Shown here piece by piece: positions 47,101 through 57,231 of a DNA stretch of 64,000 nucleotides (positions are counted from its first letter, which is position 1; each line of letters opens with the position of its first letter). The stretch is from the NCBI GenBank assembly GCA_037903475.1, contig JBAJFG010000232.1, positions 1,302,001-1,366,000 on the forward strand. Reading direction: 5' to 3'. Source of the stretch: Ancylostoma caninum (taxonomy: Eukaryota > Nematoda > Chromadorea > Rhabditida > Ancylostomatidae). A program made the position numbers and the translations under genes. The notes below the pieces were generated by a model. It saw only the letters and a list, made by a program, of their open reading frames with translations, was not told the origin of the DNA and made no database searches.

Positions 47101-47733
47101 ACAACAGTGCGTCGTATAGAACTCCACCACAGGGTCTCTCCTCGTTCCTGAAATACATTTTCTACTCATCTTAGGGTAAGAAGGGTACGTCACCTGCTCA
47201 ATCGCGTCCCATTTCTGCAAGAAGCCACCAGAAAATGCTCTATGTTTCTTTTTTTTGCCAATAAATGAGAGTCATGGGTATAAAAGCTATATCTGCCAAC
47301 ACTATTTTGTTTTTTTCGTACCAACCCCAAAAATTCTCTTGTTTTTAGCTATTCGAAGACGTCGATTCACCAAACGGTTCATTAACGTTGACGTCATTGA
47401 AAGCGAAGAATTCGCTGGTGTCCGCCGCGAAATTGAAACGGGCGACGGCCGTAACTCATGTGAGTAGTGAATCGAAGACGAAAACTCGCTCGAAAAAGGC
47501 CGGAAAGATGTCGTCTGGACGTAACAACGATCGTAAGGTGAGCTGACAAGTTACTTTGGAACAGGCATTTCGTCGTGGGACCCCTAGTACTCATGGGGTT
47601 TTAGGAGTAACATTCTTTTTCGGACAGTGAAATTGCATATAATTTCATTTGTTTAGTTCCTTCTAATTAAAATCCCAAGATACGCCAATATTTCTGCTAT
47701 TTCTATAATTTCCAGGTCAACAACATCGACTGA
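38130..47733 (+). CDS. TP53INP/DOR-like small protein with LC3-interacting motif
   Basis: Six exons (38130-38186, 38249-38321, 41817-41902, 44423-44518, 47349-47537, 47716-47733) join in frame to 172 residues. All junctions are GT-AG, mostly TTTCAG acceptors. The ATG follows an in-frame TAA (38121). The start, MLHGLYGYIFG, a polar stretch, then KMTEDDWCLVDG (residues 34-45), parallels the vertebrate TP53INP1/2 start, where E-D-x-W-x-L-V-D is the LC3/GABARAP-interacting motif used in autophagy and nuclear co-activation. The middle has proline/acid-rich and charged helical parts (EEIRRSEELRQAKAATAHRL). The C-terminus is basic (KSKTKTRSKKAGK-like), which could serve nuclear entry. Three introns exceed 2.4 kb. 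AATAAA at 48471 gives a roughly 740-base 3' UTR. The gene model is firm; the family is inferred from the N-terminus only. Confidence 0.68.
38322..41816. other. Intron 2 of the TP53INP-like gene
   Basis: Holds a short hairpin at about 38,825-38,866 (AGCCGTTCT/AGAACGGCT), the duplication at 40,589-40,833, a 14-G tract (40246-40259) and a GGCCACGCCCC motif (41,736). No nested gene is recognised; the minus-strand frame at 41,057-41,377 is unexplained. Confidence 0.5.
40589..40833. repeat. Direct duplication of about 110 bp
   Basis: CCGTGCCGCAG ... TCTGCATGTCTGCGCTC occurs at 40,589-40,705 and again at 40,731-40,833, with small indels. Confidence 0.7.
42280..42450. repeat. Palindromic GATTGCGCGTGCGG repeat, copy 1
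   Basis: AGTCCTTGTCGAAAAGATAG, ACGGATTGCGCGTGCGG and AGAATCGTGGTGGGACCTAG are followed by a second, inverted CTAGGTCCCGCCATGATTCT. A related copy lies at 54,620-54,800. Confidence 0.55.
42484..43330 (-). repeat. Tandem element with about 117-bp units (inverted copy)
   Basis: GTACCCGGCTTTGCTCGGG at the left edge, then four diverged units (AATCGATAAA, GCGCAAAATGG, GTCATATTCG, ACCCCAGTAGACATGTC). It is the reverse complement of the element at 19,196-19,680 and extends into CATACATACACACACACA and TATATATACAGATAATATAT at the right. Confidence 0.8.
45290..45487. repeat. CCCATGGGTA MITE copy
   Basis: ATCACTGAGATTACTCATGG at the left and TTGCAATGATGAATCTAGGC at the right are inverted partners; TTTACCCTTTACCTGACACC lies inside. 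Confidence 0.62.
46572..46710. repeat. CCCATGGGTA MITE copy, truncated
   Basis: Right end CTTACAATGATGTATCCAGG and internal TTTACCCTTTACCTGGCACC are present; the left end is missing. Confidence 0.58.
46772..46945. repeat. CCCATGGGTA MITE copy, full length
   Basis: The left end GGACCTGGAAGCATTACTGA and right end CTTCAAATGTTGCATCCAGA pair as terminal inverted repeats. Internal parts are TGCCCATGGTAAACCTGTTA, TTTACCCTTTACCTGGCACC and ACCCAGCTGTTACCC. This is a good type copy for the family, about 175 bp. Confidence 0.65.
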
Positions 47734-48470
47734 ACGAAAACTCGCTCCAATGCCAATCCACCGACCACCTGAAACGGACCGACTCAGCAGCTAGTGTTCT
47801 CTCCCTATGATTTTATCTCTAACTTTTGTATAGTGTGTACGTATGCATCTGTAAGTCCTCGTATAGCTGTTCTATGTTTTCCTATGTATTGAGCTCTTTC
47901 AGCATGTTTTAAGTGCTTTTCGTAGGGTTTTGTAATTTTTGCTACATCAATTTTTTCCATTTTTTGGGCTTTAGTTCTGTAATTAGCTGGATCATATGTA
48001 TATACGTAGTGTGTAGTCCGGAACTCACATAATTCTCTGGAAATTCTCTGTGGCCAACGTTCCTTATGTGCCGCTGCCAAAAACATCCTGTTTATGAACA
48101 GAAAACACCGCCCACACGTAACTATCGGCGCGTGTGGACGCGTCGTGGAAATAGGAGTGGGGGCGTGGCTTCGGTCGCACCTCGCGCCTAAGTCTCACAT
48201 GTAAATACATGTCGATTTTGTATTTTGTGTAGATAGTCAGGAGTTGTGCGCTCCCTTCCGCAAGCACTTAGCCTCGTCACAACAGAAAACGACACCAGCT
48301 GCCTCTGTATGCAAGTCACGTTCTTCTACTAGCACGTAGCTTTACCTCATCGATTAGTCGGCCGCCGGGCGGTACCGTAACTCTACCGTAATTTTGTGTA
48401 CTGTATGTAAAGCATTCGCCACTTATGTAAAGAAGTTTTTCTCCTCTCTCTCATTCTCTGGAAATGATGG

Positions 48471-48476
48471 AATAAA
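48471..48476 (+). terminator. Polyadenylation signal of the TP53INP-like gene
   Basis: AATAAA is the first canonical signal after the stop codon at 47733. It defines a 3' UTR of about 740 bases, long for a nematode. Confidence 0.5.
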
Positions 48477-50186
48477 TCTTGTCCATCGATCGTGTTAATA
48501 CATTGAATATGCATCCAACAGTTGTTAGAGAATAAACAAAAGAATGCGCGAAAAAAATCGATTTATCGATTTCTGCGCGGGCGATGTCCCATGCAATGTT
48601 TCACTAGTACAGGAAATTCAGGAAACGAATTTCCATTCGACTAGCTACTTATGTATTTGCAAAAAGCTCTACTTTACTTATTCACTGCTTAGTCCATGAC
48701 CCACTGCCTTGGGGGTGTGGCTTACCTACAAGGTATCATATTAATGGGATTAATGCAGATTTCCATTCTCTACCCTCACTCGACATAAATTTTTTTGAAA
48801 GCAGTTAGTGGAAGCATCAGGTGTTTTCGCTTTGTTTTCATAGTAAAAAAGACTAGATAATGCAATATAGTGGAGCGTTACCTTCTGTAGGCGTGGCTTC
48901 ACAACAAATTAGCCAATTTTCGGTCTCCATTTTCACACGACGTGAGCAAAATTTTGAGGGACGAGAATTCTCATGCAGATAGCGGGACAAGGAAGCGTTC
49001 ACTGGTGGAGAAGGAGCAGCAGCCGTTGCCTGGGTGTGGCTTGCCTGTAAGAGACCAAAAGAGAGGCGGAATGGGGCGTGGCTTATCTGCAAGGGGCTAG
49101 AGAAACAGGTATAAAATACTGGTTTTCGTTTTATAGGGCTCGCAGATTTGCTTTTTGTGAAGTTCTGATCTACATCCAAGGCATCTTAAATCGAGGGGGC
49201 GTGTCATAGCTGCAAAATTTATGTACAGATGTTCTTAACGCGAATACTCAAGAAACTACTTTGAAAATGCATTAGAGTTTATTTTAATTGTAGAATTAAG
49301 TGTGAATTAAGAGTCATTGCATCATTTCTATGAATGGAAAGGCTACGTTTGACACCAAGTAGCCGTATTTGGTACGAGTTGTCCTGCTTTTTTGACTGTT
49401 CGACGCTTTAGCCGCAAAACGGGAATGATCCAAGTTGTCCTTGTTCCCAGCCTGTCAGCCTGTCTCGTGGCGCCTCAGTACTGGTTTTCAAGCCGTAGTT
49501 TCGCGTGATCTAAGCAATTTCACGGATAATGCCCCAACAAAAACACAAAAGGCTCGTTTTTGAATGAATCCGGGTGTGAGAAGGGCGCTGGAGTGTTGTT
49601 TTGTTGGAATCTGAAGATTGGTCCCCTTTCAAGGATCTTGAAGGGGAAAGGGATACCTATAGTAGCATTATGGCAACTCTGTATAGCTGTTTTTCGTCAT
49701 AAATCATGAGTTTAAAGTTGAAACCGTGTTTCTCAAGAGAAACCAATGAAAAGCCAGTGACCAACCCCTGGACTTCTTTGTTCAAGGATAAGCGCAAATA
49801 GTGTTTGACAGTTCCGAGCGCCAGCAGCTGCGACGTTCATTCTCGAAACTTCGAGAATTCCGCTCTGCTGACTGTGCTCAGCTAACCGTCATTTTCTGCC
49901 AGGAGTTCTACCTCCCAGTTACTCCATCCAAACTCAGCCTGGTTCCTAAACACTGCTTCATTCAAAACTGGCCCCCCCCCCCGTAAGATGGGAATTCGAA
50001 GGATTGTCTCGAAAATTCTGAATGGATCAGGTTAGTACGTTTGTTCAACACTCGATTTTCCATTTTCTCAATGGATTTTTTTTCGATCCTGAGCTTATAT
50101 GCATCACTGGAGTGGTAGGTAATCTCCATCTGTATGATTACTCCATCTGTATGATTACAACGTCACGTATGGGTAAACATGTAGAC

Positions 50187-50320
50187 CCTGGCCCTGGATG
50201 CACGATTAACATTACCAGAGTGATCGTGTTGGCGCCGGCATAAACGGTGAGTGAACATCGTTTGCGGTGCCAACAAGGTTACCCCGGGTAATCTCACTGA
50301 TGCATATGGCCCCTGCAGAA
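50187..50320. repeat. CCCATGGGTA MITE copy, diverged
   Basis: GGCCCTGGATGCACGATTAA and GGGTAATCTCACTGATGCAT are the inverted ends. Confidence 0.55.
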
Positions 50321-50777
50321 AACTTCACCAGCAGAGCGATGGCGGGCGAGTATTGAGCGCATTGAGTGTACGGATTTACCATTTCGACTACCCATGGTGA
50401 ACGTGTTAACGTACCCTGATTTGCCCCTTACCAGTACCTATATCAGGTTTATCTATTGGTGACATTACCAATGCAGCTGGTATCTTATAGTTACGACATG
50501 TCGGCTCTTTGGAAGGAGATTCTCAGCAGCAAAAGTGTTAAATTTTGAGATAGAGCTAGTGGTATAGGCCTGTGACGTTTTCTGGGTAAGTTATGAGCCA
50601 AATCCAAAGATTCGTCTCCACATGTAGAGGAGGAAACATTATAAAAATATCACTTACCGATTTTGTTGAATTATTTTACTAACTAGATTTACGTATATAA
50701 TAAGTATTATAACTTCTGCTAGAGGCAGTTTGCTGCACTAGCCTAATAGAGCTTAAATCGATTTCCCAGACTTTACT

Positions 50778-50963
50778 CAGAGCCTGGGTATATCAACGAG
50801 ATTATCCTCGTTCATTATATCAAAGTATTCAAGCTTATTTTTCATGTGGCACTCATCAATCTGTTTACCCGTACGTGACGTTGTCTATACCCGACTACTA
50901 TCCATGGGTAATAATTCTCGTGGATTTGAGATAACCCATCCATTCAATAGTGCGTCCAGGCCC
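50778..50963. repeat. CCCATGGGTA MITE copy
   Basis: Ends AGCCTGGGTATATCAACGAG and CATTCAATAGTGCGTCCAGG. Internal GTTTACCCGTACGTGACGTT and CCATGGGTAATAATTC. Confidence 0.6.
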
Positions 50964-51690
50964 AATACTTCGCAAAAATAAAGGAGCATTTCAGAATCGT
51001 CAAGCCAAGACAGCGGAATATGGGTGGAGAGTACAGATGTTCAGCACATAGAACCGTTCACCAGTGGAAGAGTGACGAGAAATTTTACTGCCACGGGAAG
51101 CACACAGTTCCATTCTGGCAGAGCCTCGGAAACGTATCGAGTCCTTTTAAGGAGAAATTCAGTAGACTCGATGAAGCTCTAGGGTTAGCGCAGAAAAATA
51201 ACGTTCTATGATAGGGGTAGTCCTCAATTCTGTAGCAATTAAGCCCTAGATGTTGCCTGACCTATTTACGGAGGATTCTGTAGAATTTCGAGGAAAATGG
51301 AGGGGGTACAAATATATTCTAGTAAAGCTGGTTTGGTAGAATTTGATTTTCCAAAAAAAAAATCTGTTTATTCTCCGAGAAAGTGCGCTTTGTTTTGATA
51401 AATGCTTCAGTTTCAGTTGAGCAAACAAAAGATGTGCCGGCAAATCTTCTCTAATTATAATAGTTTTATGCCTTCCACAAACTTCCCAGACGTTTCCTTT
51501 ATTAGATGACCGGAGAAATGAAGTTTTATAAATGCTTTGAGCTTTCTAAGAGCTAAATTATTAAGGATTACCATAGGGGTTTAAGGAATTCCTCACTTTC
51601 CTGACATTCCTGCTCCCTGTAATAATGATAAAAATTCTCCGTTATCTTGTTAAACAGTTCCTGGCTAACGTCGCAATATCCATGCTACAG

Positions 51691-54040
51691 GTAGCCGATG
51701 AGCTCTCCGTGCCGAAAGGAACCAAAGTGAAGGCGATTTATCGCGAAGACGATTGGATCTATGTTCACGCGTCCGGTGGAAAACGTGGTTTTGTCCCTCA
51801 GGCATATTGTCGACTGAATGTGGAATCACCTGACGGTGAGTTGTAGGAAATTATGGATGCAGAATTTCTTTGGAAGAAAAAATATGACGTGGTCTACGGA
51901 CGTCTCTTCGCAATAGTGCTGTCGATCCTCTAGCTCATTCACCCTTTTCCGACAGGATTTTTATAAATTCTATTTTTAGAAAAAAGCAAGCAAATAATCT
52001 ATTATTGGCACCCTTTTCTTGTGGGTCCTGAAGTTGTCTTCTATAGCAAGATTTCCAGTCATCCAGCACAAGTTGAGCAAAACGACAGCGAGGGTGCAAC
52101 GAAGGAGCTCGAGAAAAGAACAAGAAAAACCGCCTAGAACTATTGTGAGCACAAATGCAACTTACATTAGCTTTCGACCACCAAATGCTCTCGATATTTC
52201 AGACGAACAGATACCTGCACAAAGATATTCATAAATCAAGTTTGGAACGATTTCTGGACAGCCTTCCCGTGAAGAAGGATGAGGGACAGCCGTTCCATAC
52301 AGTAGGTCATTTCTGTTTAACTGGAAAAGTCTTACAGTCCAGGGCCCGGGCCCGGATGCAAAGTTGGAATTACCTATGAGAAACTTGCTAACGTAACGCC
52401 TCAGTGATTTATATTGAGCTGCTACACATGAACAATCATACCTACAGGTAAGACTACCCATCCTCTCAATGATGCACCTGCGCGACTGTGACCATCGTTA
52501 GGTTTAGTCGGGGTAAACGTGTTGATGGCCTATTAGTTTACCCGATTTACTAAGGCTCGGATGCTTTTTGTGATTACCCATGGTAGATACGCTGATGTGC
52601 TCGGGTTCACCCGTTACCTGACACCCATTAGCACGTTTACCCATGCGTGACGTTCTACGCCCAGGTGGCTGCGCACTGGTAATCATACCCATGGGTTTGA
52701 GATAACCTACATGTAAATGTTCGAATTGTTAGAAATGACATACTTGACGCTGATCATCTGGTAATTATGCCAGCATCGAATAGGTGACACAGCAAGTCGT
52801 CACTGCACGCACAGCATTTCTGGGGCAGATTCTATGGGTTATGCTACCCATGCTGGGTAAACCCTTGTGCGTCACAAGCTCGTTCTCCCCGATCTGTGAG
52901 TAATCATGGCGGGCACAGATATATTTTATAAATACGTCGTTTTACTTTTTCACGTGTACAGAAACATTTTGACTAGTGCGAAGGGCCACATGCACCACTG
53001 AGGCCGTCCAGGGTAAACACCAACCCTCTCAGATTTACCTATATTATAACAACCATCAACACCTTCACCCTGGATAATCTCAATTATGCATATAGGCACA
53101 TGTGACGGGTAAATTTGAGGGCATACACATCTAGCTTAGATAGTCTCAGTTATGCATACCGACCCAGCTATTCCAGTCATTGTGAGTATTCTATTCACGA
53201 ATTCAGCACCGCTGCAGTCACTACTTCACCAACCTCTCGAAAAACGGTGGTAGAACGGTGGCTCTAAGAATTCTCTTCCAGAAAGATCTTGGCAAGGCGA
53301 GAGCTCGATATCGATATGACGCCTCCAGAGCAGACGAAGTGAATGTGTACGAGGGTGAAGAAGTAAGTCAGGGGCGTCCATTGTCGAAGAAGTGAGTAAA
53401 AGACTGTAAAATAACTTCTAGGTAGTCGTCCTAAACACGGACGATCCAGAGTGGACCTACATACGTAATAAGAAGCACCTTGAAGGATTCGTCCCAGCAA
53501 ACCACCTTGACACTTTTCGGTTGGCGTTTCCTAAACAATCCATCAGAATAAAAAATACGTTATACTGCTCAGGCGAAAAATTGCATCGGCGCCGAGCACA
53601 GAAAGCGAACATCGTCTCGTAATTGAAGACTTCGACGGTCGACACGCTCTGGATATTTCTGTGGAACAAGGCGAATGGGTTATAGTGATTTCCAACGATG
53701 TAGGTTTATTATTTGCACCAGTTTAAAATTTTCCTGAAAATTAACAACGGATTACTGATTGATATTACGCCCTCGATGGATCTGTAGTGCAAAAAATAGC
53801 TATTGATTGATCTCCGCCTTACGAGCTAAATCGAAACAATCCTGCAAATATTCTTGCCCGTATAATCGTAGAATACAGTACATATCAACACCGATCTAGT
53901 TTGAACTTTGCTTGCTTCCTCATACAGAGCGAAATTTTCTCATATTTTAGGCAGAAGGATGGATGTGGGTGCGGCGACTACGAGACGGTAAAGAAGGGTT
54001 TCTCCCGTCATCAATGGCTGTTCTGGCTACAAACCTGTGA
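51691..54040 (+). CDS. Triple-SH3-domain adaptor protein (5' end missing)
   Basis: Seven exons (51691-51835, 52059-52144, 52203-52301, 53282-53362, 53422-53519, 53573-53699, 53951-54040) join in frame into the last 241 residues. The second can also start at 52047, adding four residues. SH3-1 is split: the exon opens at VADELSVPKGTKV and continues EDDWIYV, GFVPQAY; its ALYDY half lies upstream. A basic linker follows. SH3-2 has ARYRYDASRADEVNVYEGEE, the ligand-site tryptophan in EWTYI and GFVPANHL. SH3-3 has HRLVIEDFDGRHALDISVEQ, GWMWV and GFLPSSM. SH3 domains bind proline-rich peptides, so this is likely a cytoplasmic scaffold. The protein stops right after SH3-3, unlike NCK, which ends in SH2. 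AATAAA follows 35 bases later. Confidence 0.85.
52540..52715. repeat. CCCATGGGTA MITE copy in an SH3-gene intron
   Basis: ATTACCCATGGTAGATACGC, CCGTTACCTGACACCCATTA and ACCCATGGGTTTGAGATAAC match the family. The intron 52302-53281 also holds partial copies around 52,840-53,165. Confidence 0.58.
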
Positions 54041-54074
54041 TTACGCTGAAAAGAATGTATGATTCCTTTCGAAC

Positions 54075-54080
54075 AATAAA
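54075..54080 (+). terminator. Polyadenylation signal of the SH3 gene
   Basis: AATAAA begins 35 bases after the stop codon, a normal nematode distance. It independently supports the gene's 3' end. Confidence 0.65.
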
Positions 54081-54089
54081 TTGCAAATT

Positions 54090-55223
54090 TCATATTTTGT
54101 TCTTTCATATGAGAGCATTGCATCTTGCTTGCGGCTCAGGAAATTCGCCTCGATTAGAGCATGACGAGTACACTTAGAAAAACGTAGCGGGGTTTCACAA
54201 ATACTTTTGGTTACCATGGTGGTTATACGAAAGTGAGGTTGGTAACTCATACTATTGCTGTTTTTTTTCTCAATTCTTGCCATGAATGAAAATCTAACCA
54301 ATGAAACACTTGTCGTCTAAGAAAACGTTTGCCGACAGGATGCGTCAGCCCTCGTTGCACACCTGAAAGAGGCCGCGCCGCGCCAAGTACACAGCGCGGC
54401 AGACCAGTTGGGCGCTGTATTTAGGAATGGTGAAGCGTTGCCAGGTTTGCCGCTTCAATAGTGAACAATGTACATAAGTACTTGTTAAAATGATCACCCA
54501 TACAGAAATTGGACGCGGAAACAACGCGCAAAATGGTGACACTATTCACGCTCAACAACCACAGTGCTCAATGCTTGGCCGTGCTCTAAGAAACCTTGTA
54601 TTCCGTTTCCAAACTATACATATAGTCCTTCTCAAAAGGATAGTCGGATTTCATATGTGCAGAAACGCTGTGGGACCTAAGCTAGGCATGCGGAGAGATC
54701 ATGCCCCAACTGAGAGGGTTGTGAAGCTCCCGCCACGATTCTGCGGCCGCGACGATAATGCAGCCGCACGCGCAATCCGTCCATCTTTGTGAGAAGGACT
54801 GTTCCTGAATATATAACAACTCAGCTCCAATTTCTATTGCTGCTGTGCCAACCAGGTTGTTAGGTGGTAACGTTTATTGTTGGCCTGACGTTTCGACAGC
54901 ATCGTCTTCTTCAGAGGCCTAAAAGTGGCTCGCGGTTTGTTATTTGTGATCGAGACCGTCAAACGTCTCCACCAACCCGGCTAGTTTTCGACGTTACCCC
55001 AAGTTTGCTACTCAAACAGACCGCAAGACGAAGAACTCGAAAGCTCCAATTAACCTGGTGTTGATAACGATAGTCAGTGAATAACAGCATTTTTAAAACA
55101 ATCATCTTATCTCATCATGTTGAGCTCAGGTGATATTCACTTAACATCAGAGATCATCAGCAGTTCCTTGTTATTTCGCTAGTCTGGAGCCATTGACGTC
55201 AAGTTTGTGACGCTTAGAGGAAG
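54090..55223. other. Intergenic between the SH3 and Ig genes
   Basis: The palindromic repeat copy at 54,620-54,800 lies here. Downstream at about 54,885, GACGTTTCGACAGCATCGTC followed by TTCTTCAGAGGCC looks like repeat-family wording. Possible trans-splice acceptors (TTATTTCGCTAG, 55182) precede the Ig gene. Confidence 0.4.
54620..54800. repeat. Palindromic GATTGCGCGTGCGG repeat, copy 2
   Basis: AGTCCTTCTCAAAAGGATAG, CGCTGTGGGACCTAAGCTAG and, inverted, CCGCACGCGCAATCCGTCCA match 42,280-42,450. Confidence 0.55.
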
Positions 55224-55974
55224 ATGCATTCACTTAGAACGCTTATGTTGCTATTGGTTCCAGTATGTGGCACTGATGTAGGGACCAGCATATTCGACAA
55301 AGGTTCATTATATTGGCCGGATTCCATGAAGTGCAAATGTTAACTTGATTATTCAGATGAAACAAGAAACTACACTGTGTACAAAGGACGAAACGAGTTC
55401 CCTTGCTGGGCCGTGACATTCCATGATTTTTCAGTAGCAAACGTAACGTGGATAGCAGAGGTTAGTTCTTTCCCACCAGAACGATGTGCAACTTTCACAT
55501 CGGCATTTTTCAAGAGCGTTGAAGGCAAGCAAACACTTGTGCGTCCTCAAACCCATCTGATGAACCACGCACATGGACTGATGGTGTTGGCGGTCATATT
55601 TTATCGAATTGTGGAACCAGGAGTGTTTACATGCATTGTTGATGGAGATGAAGAGAGTGGGAGGATGAGAAGATGGCGGACTCGTTACATCATTGATGTT
55701 TCGACTGGTGAGCTTCTACTGCTATCAGCCCGAAGCTCCTCGTAATCACGTGAACACCACACCTCAGTATTAGTTGAGGTTATGTGTAGGGGTATGTGTG
55801 CAGCAGAGCAGGTCGCTAGCGGGAAAACCTGACTACATGACTAACGTGCCGAGTTATACAGAGAAAGTGTGCAAATTTTCAATTGTATTCTAACTAACGG
55901 GTGTTTTGATCCACACTGTCTTGTTCGCTTGCTTGGCAGTTCTACACTTGGAAACGGATGGGATTGATCTTTGA
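55224..55974 (+). CDS. Secreted single immunoglobulin-domain protein (3' end uncertain)
   Basis: Exons 55224-55302 and 55357-55707 join across a 54-base intron (AAAG|GTTCAT ... ATTCAG|ATGAA). Residues 1-16 (MHSLRTLMLLLVPVCG) form a signal peptide. The Ig fold shows as B-strand Cys43 (EFPCWAV), Trp58 (NVTWIAE), then EPGVFTC with Cys119 as the F-strand cysteine and a closing strand RYIIDVST. Cys70 is extra. NYT (31) and NVT (55) are glycosylation sites. Exon 2 ends in phase 1 at ACTG|GTGAGC. A short last exon 55940-55974 gives VLHLETDGIDL and a stop, 154 residues in all. An exon at 60,852 with a better acceptor is equally phase-compatible. The size recalls nematode one-Ig and ZIG proteins of neuronal or muscle surfaces, but no specific orthologue is claimed. 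Confidence 0.7.
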
Positions 55975-57231
55975 CTGTCGAGTCATTCGAGAGAAAAATG
56001 GATACATGATGGTGTTATAGTGGAGCGGAAGAGCAGGTTGAAACAAAAACGGCAAGAGTGATGGGCGAAGAAGCACGGTGCTGTGAACGATGTTGGTTGT
56101 GAGAGGCGGGTTCAAGGTCCTGTGTAGTGAAACGTCGGCACTCGATCGCGTAAGAGATGTCATCAAACGTGTGATAGCCCCGAGGTGAGTAGACGTGCTG
56201 AACATGCTGAGGAATATGTATTCTACCGATATTCGGGAGGTGTGCCGGCTTTCAGCAATGTTAAAGAAGTCAATCGAAGGGACCACTGATCGATGAGGGA
56301 TCTACCGGTTCCTCGTAGCGGGAAAGATGCAGACAAACGAAATCACAAGTTCACAGCTGTAGGGATGGGTGCAGGGGTGCAAAATATTGGAAGAGTACGA
56401 AAGAAATTGGGCTAACGATGTGGTGAAGTGTGGCTTGCTGTCGATGACATCTTACTCGTGGAAGGAGAGCAGAGCCGGAACTATAAAGTGCGTGAGAGCC
56501 CGGCGTTAGAACGGTGATTAGGCTGGGAACAGTTCAAAACAACGAATTTACACGTGAACTTGCTTCATACATATGAAGTCCTCTCAGAAGTTTATGATTT
56601 GTGGTTTGAGGAATCATTGAGTGGGGGGGGGGGGTGGTCATTTTCGTTTCATGGTCATGTTTGGTAGTACACAACAGCACCAACGCCACCGACCCCATTG
56701 TTTTAGTCCTACTGTGTCTTCCAAATTATTCTTATACTTGGAGCCTTTACACAGTGGTCAGTAACGGCTATGGTTTTAGAGAAAAAACGTGTAAGACAAC
56801 AGCCCGCTCCCTTGGTTGAGTATAGTATAAAGAATAGGAGATCTCGCATACTCAAAATAACGTGGAAAATGGACTGGCCTGTAAAATTGCCCTCGAACAG
56901 GTGAGTAGATAGTAGTATGAACGAGAGTGGTAAGAATCATTCTATTTCCCGAACTAGTTACAGAATTATAATTTACTATAAAACAACGAAACAAGATGTA
57001 ACAGAACGAAATGTTAGGAGCCATCCAATCTATCTCAGGCCAGAGGTTGGTGAAAAAAGAGCATAAGCCTTCCACATAATTTACAAAGATTTCAGGTAAC
57101 CAGTTACCAGTTTTTCTACACTGGTGGCCAAGGTAGCGCTGAGTTTATAGTTTCGTCATATTTTTCTTCACTATTGCAGACGAACTCAACTTCACGTGAG
57201 GCATATCAATTATTTCGATAATTCTGAGTGT
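55975..57231. other. Intergenic or intronic, probable repeat text
   Basis: A 114-codon minus-strand frame (55942-56286) has words such as SSADVSLHRTLNPPL and reads like decayed repeat sequence, but I cannot name the element. A 12-G tract is at 56623-56634. No gene is supported. Confidence 0.35.

Larger units (their letters stand above)
44519..47348. other. Intron 4 of the TP53INP-like gene
   Basis: Hosts MITE copies at 45,290-45,487, 46,572-46,710 and 46,772-46,945, and one GGCCACGCCC motif (45,916). No nested gene is recognised. Confidence 0.5.
48500..51690. other. Region expected to hold the 5' part of the SH3 gene; not resolved
   Basis: Five CCACGCCC-type motifs (48,714; 48,889; 49,033; 49,074; 49,197), an 11-C tract (49972-49982) and two MITE copies lie here. 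A serine/arginine-rich block at about 49,805-49,900 (SERQQLRRSFSKLREFRSAD) looks codable but has no clear donor. I searched for the missing ALYDY half of the first SH3 domain and did not find it. Confidence 0.35.
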
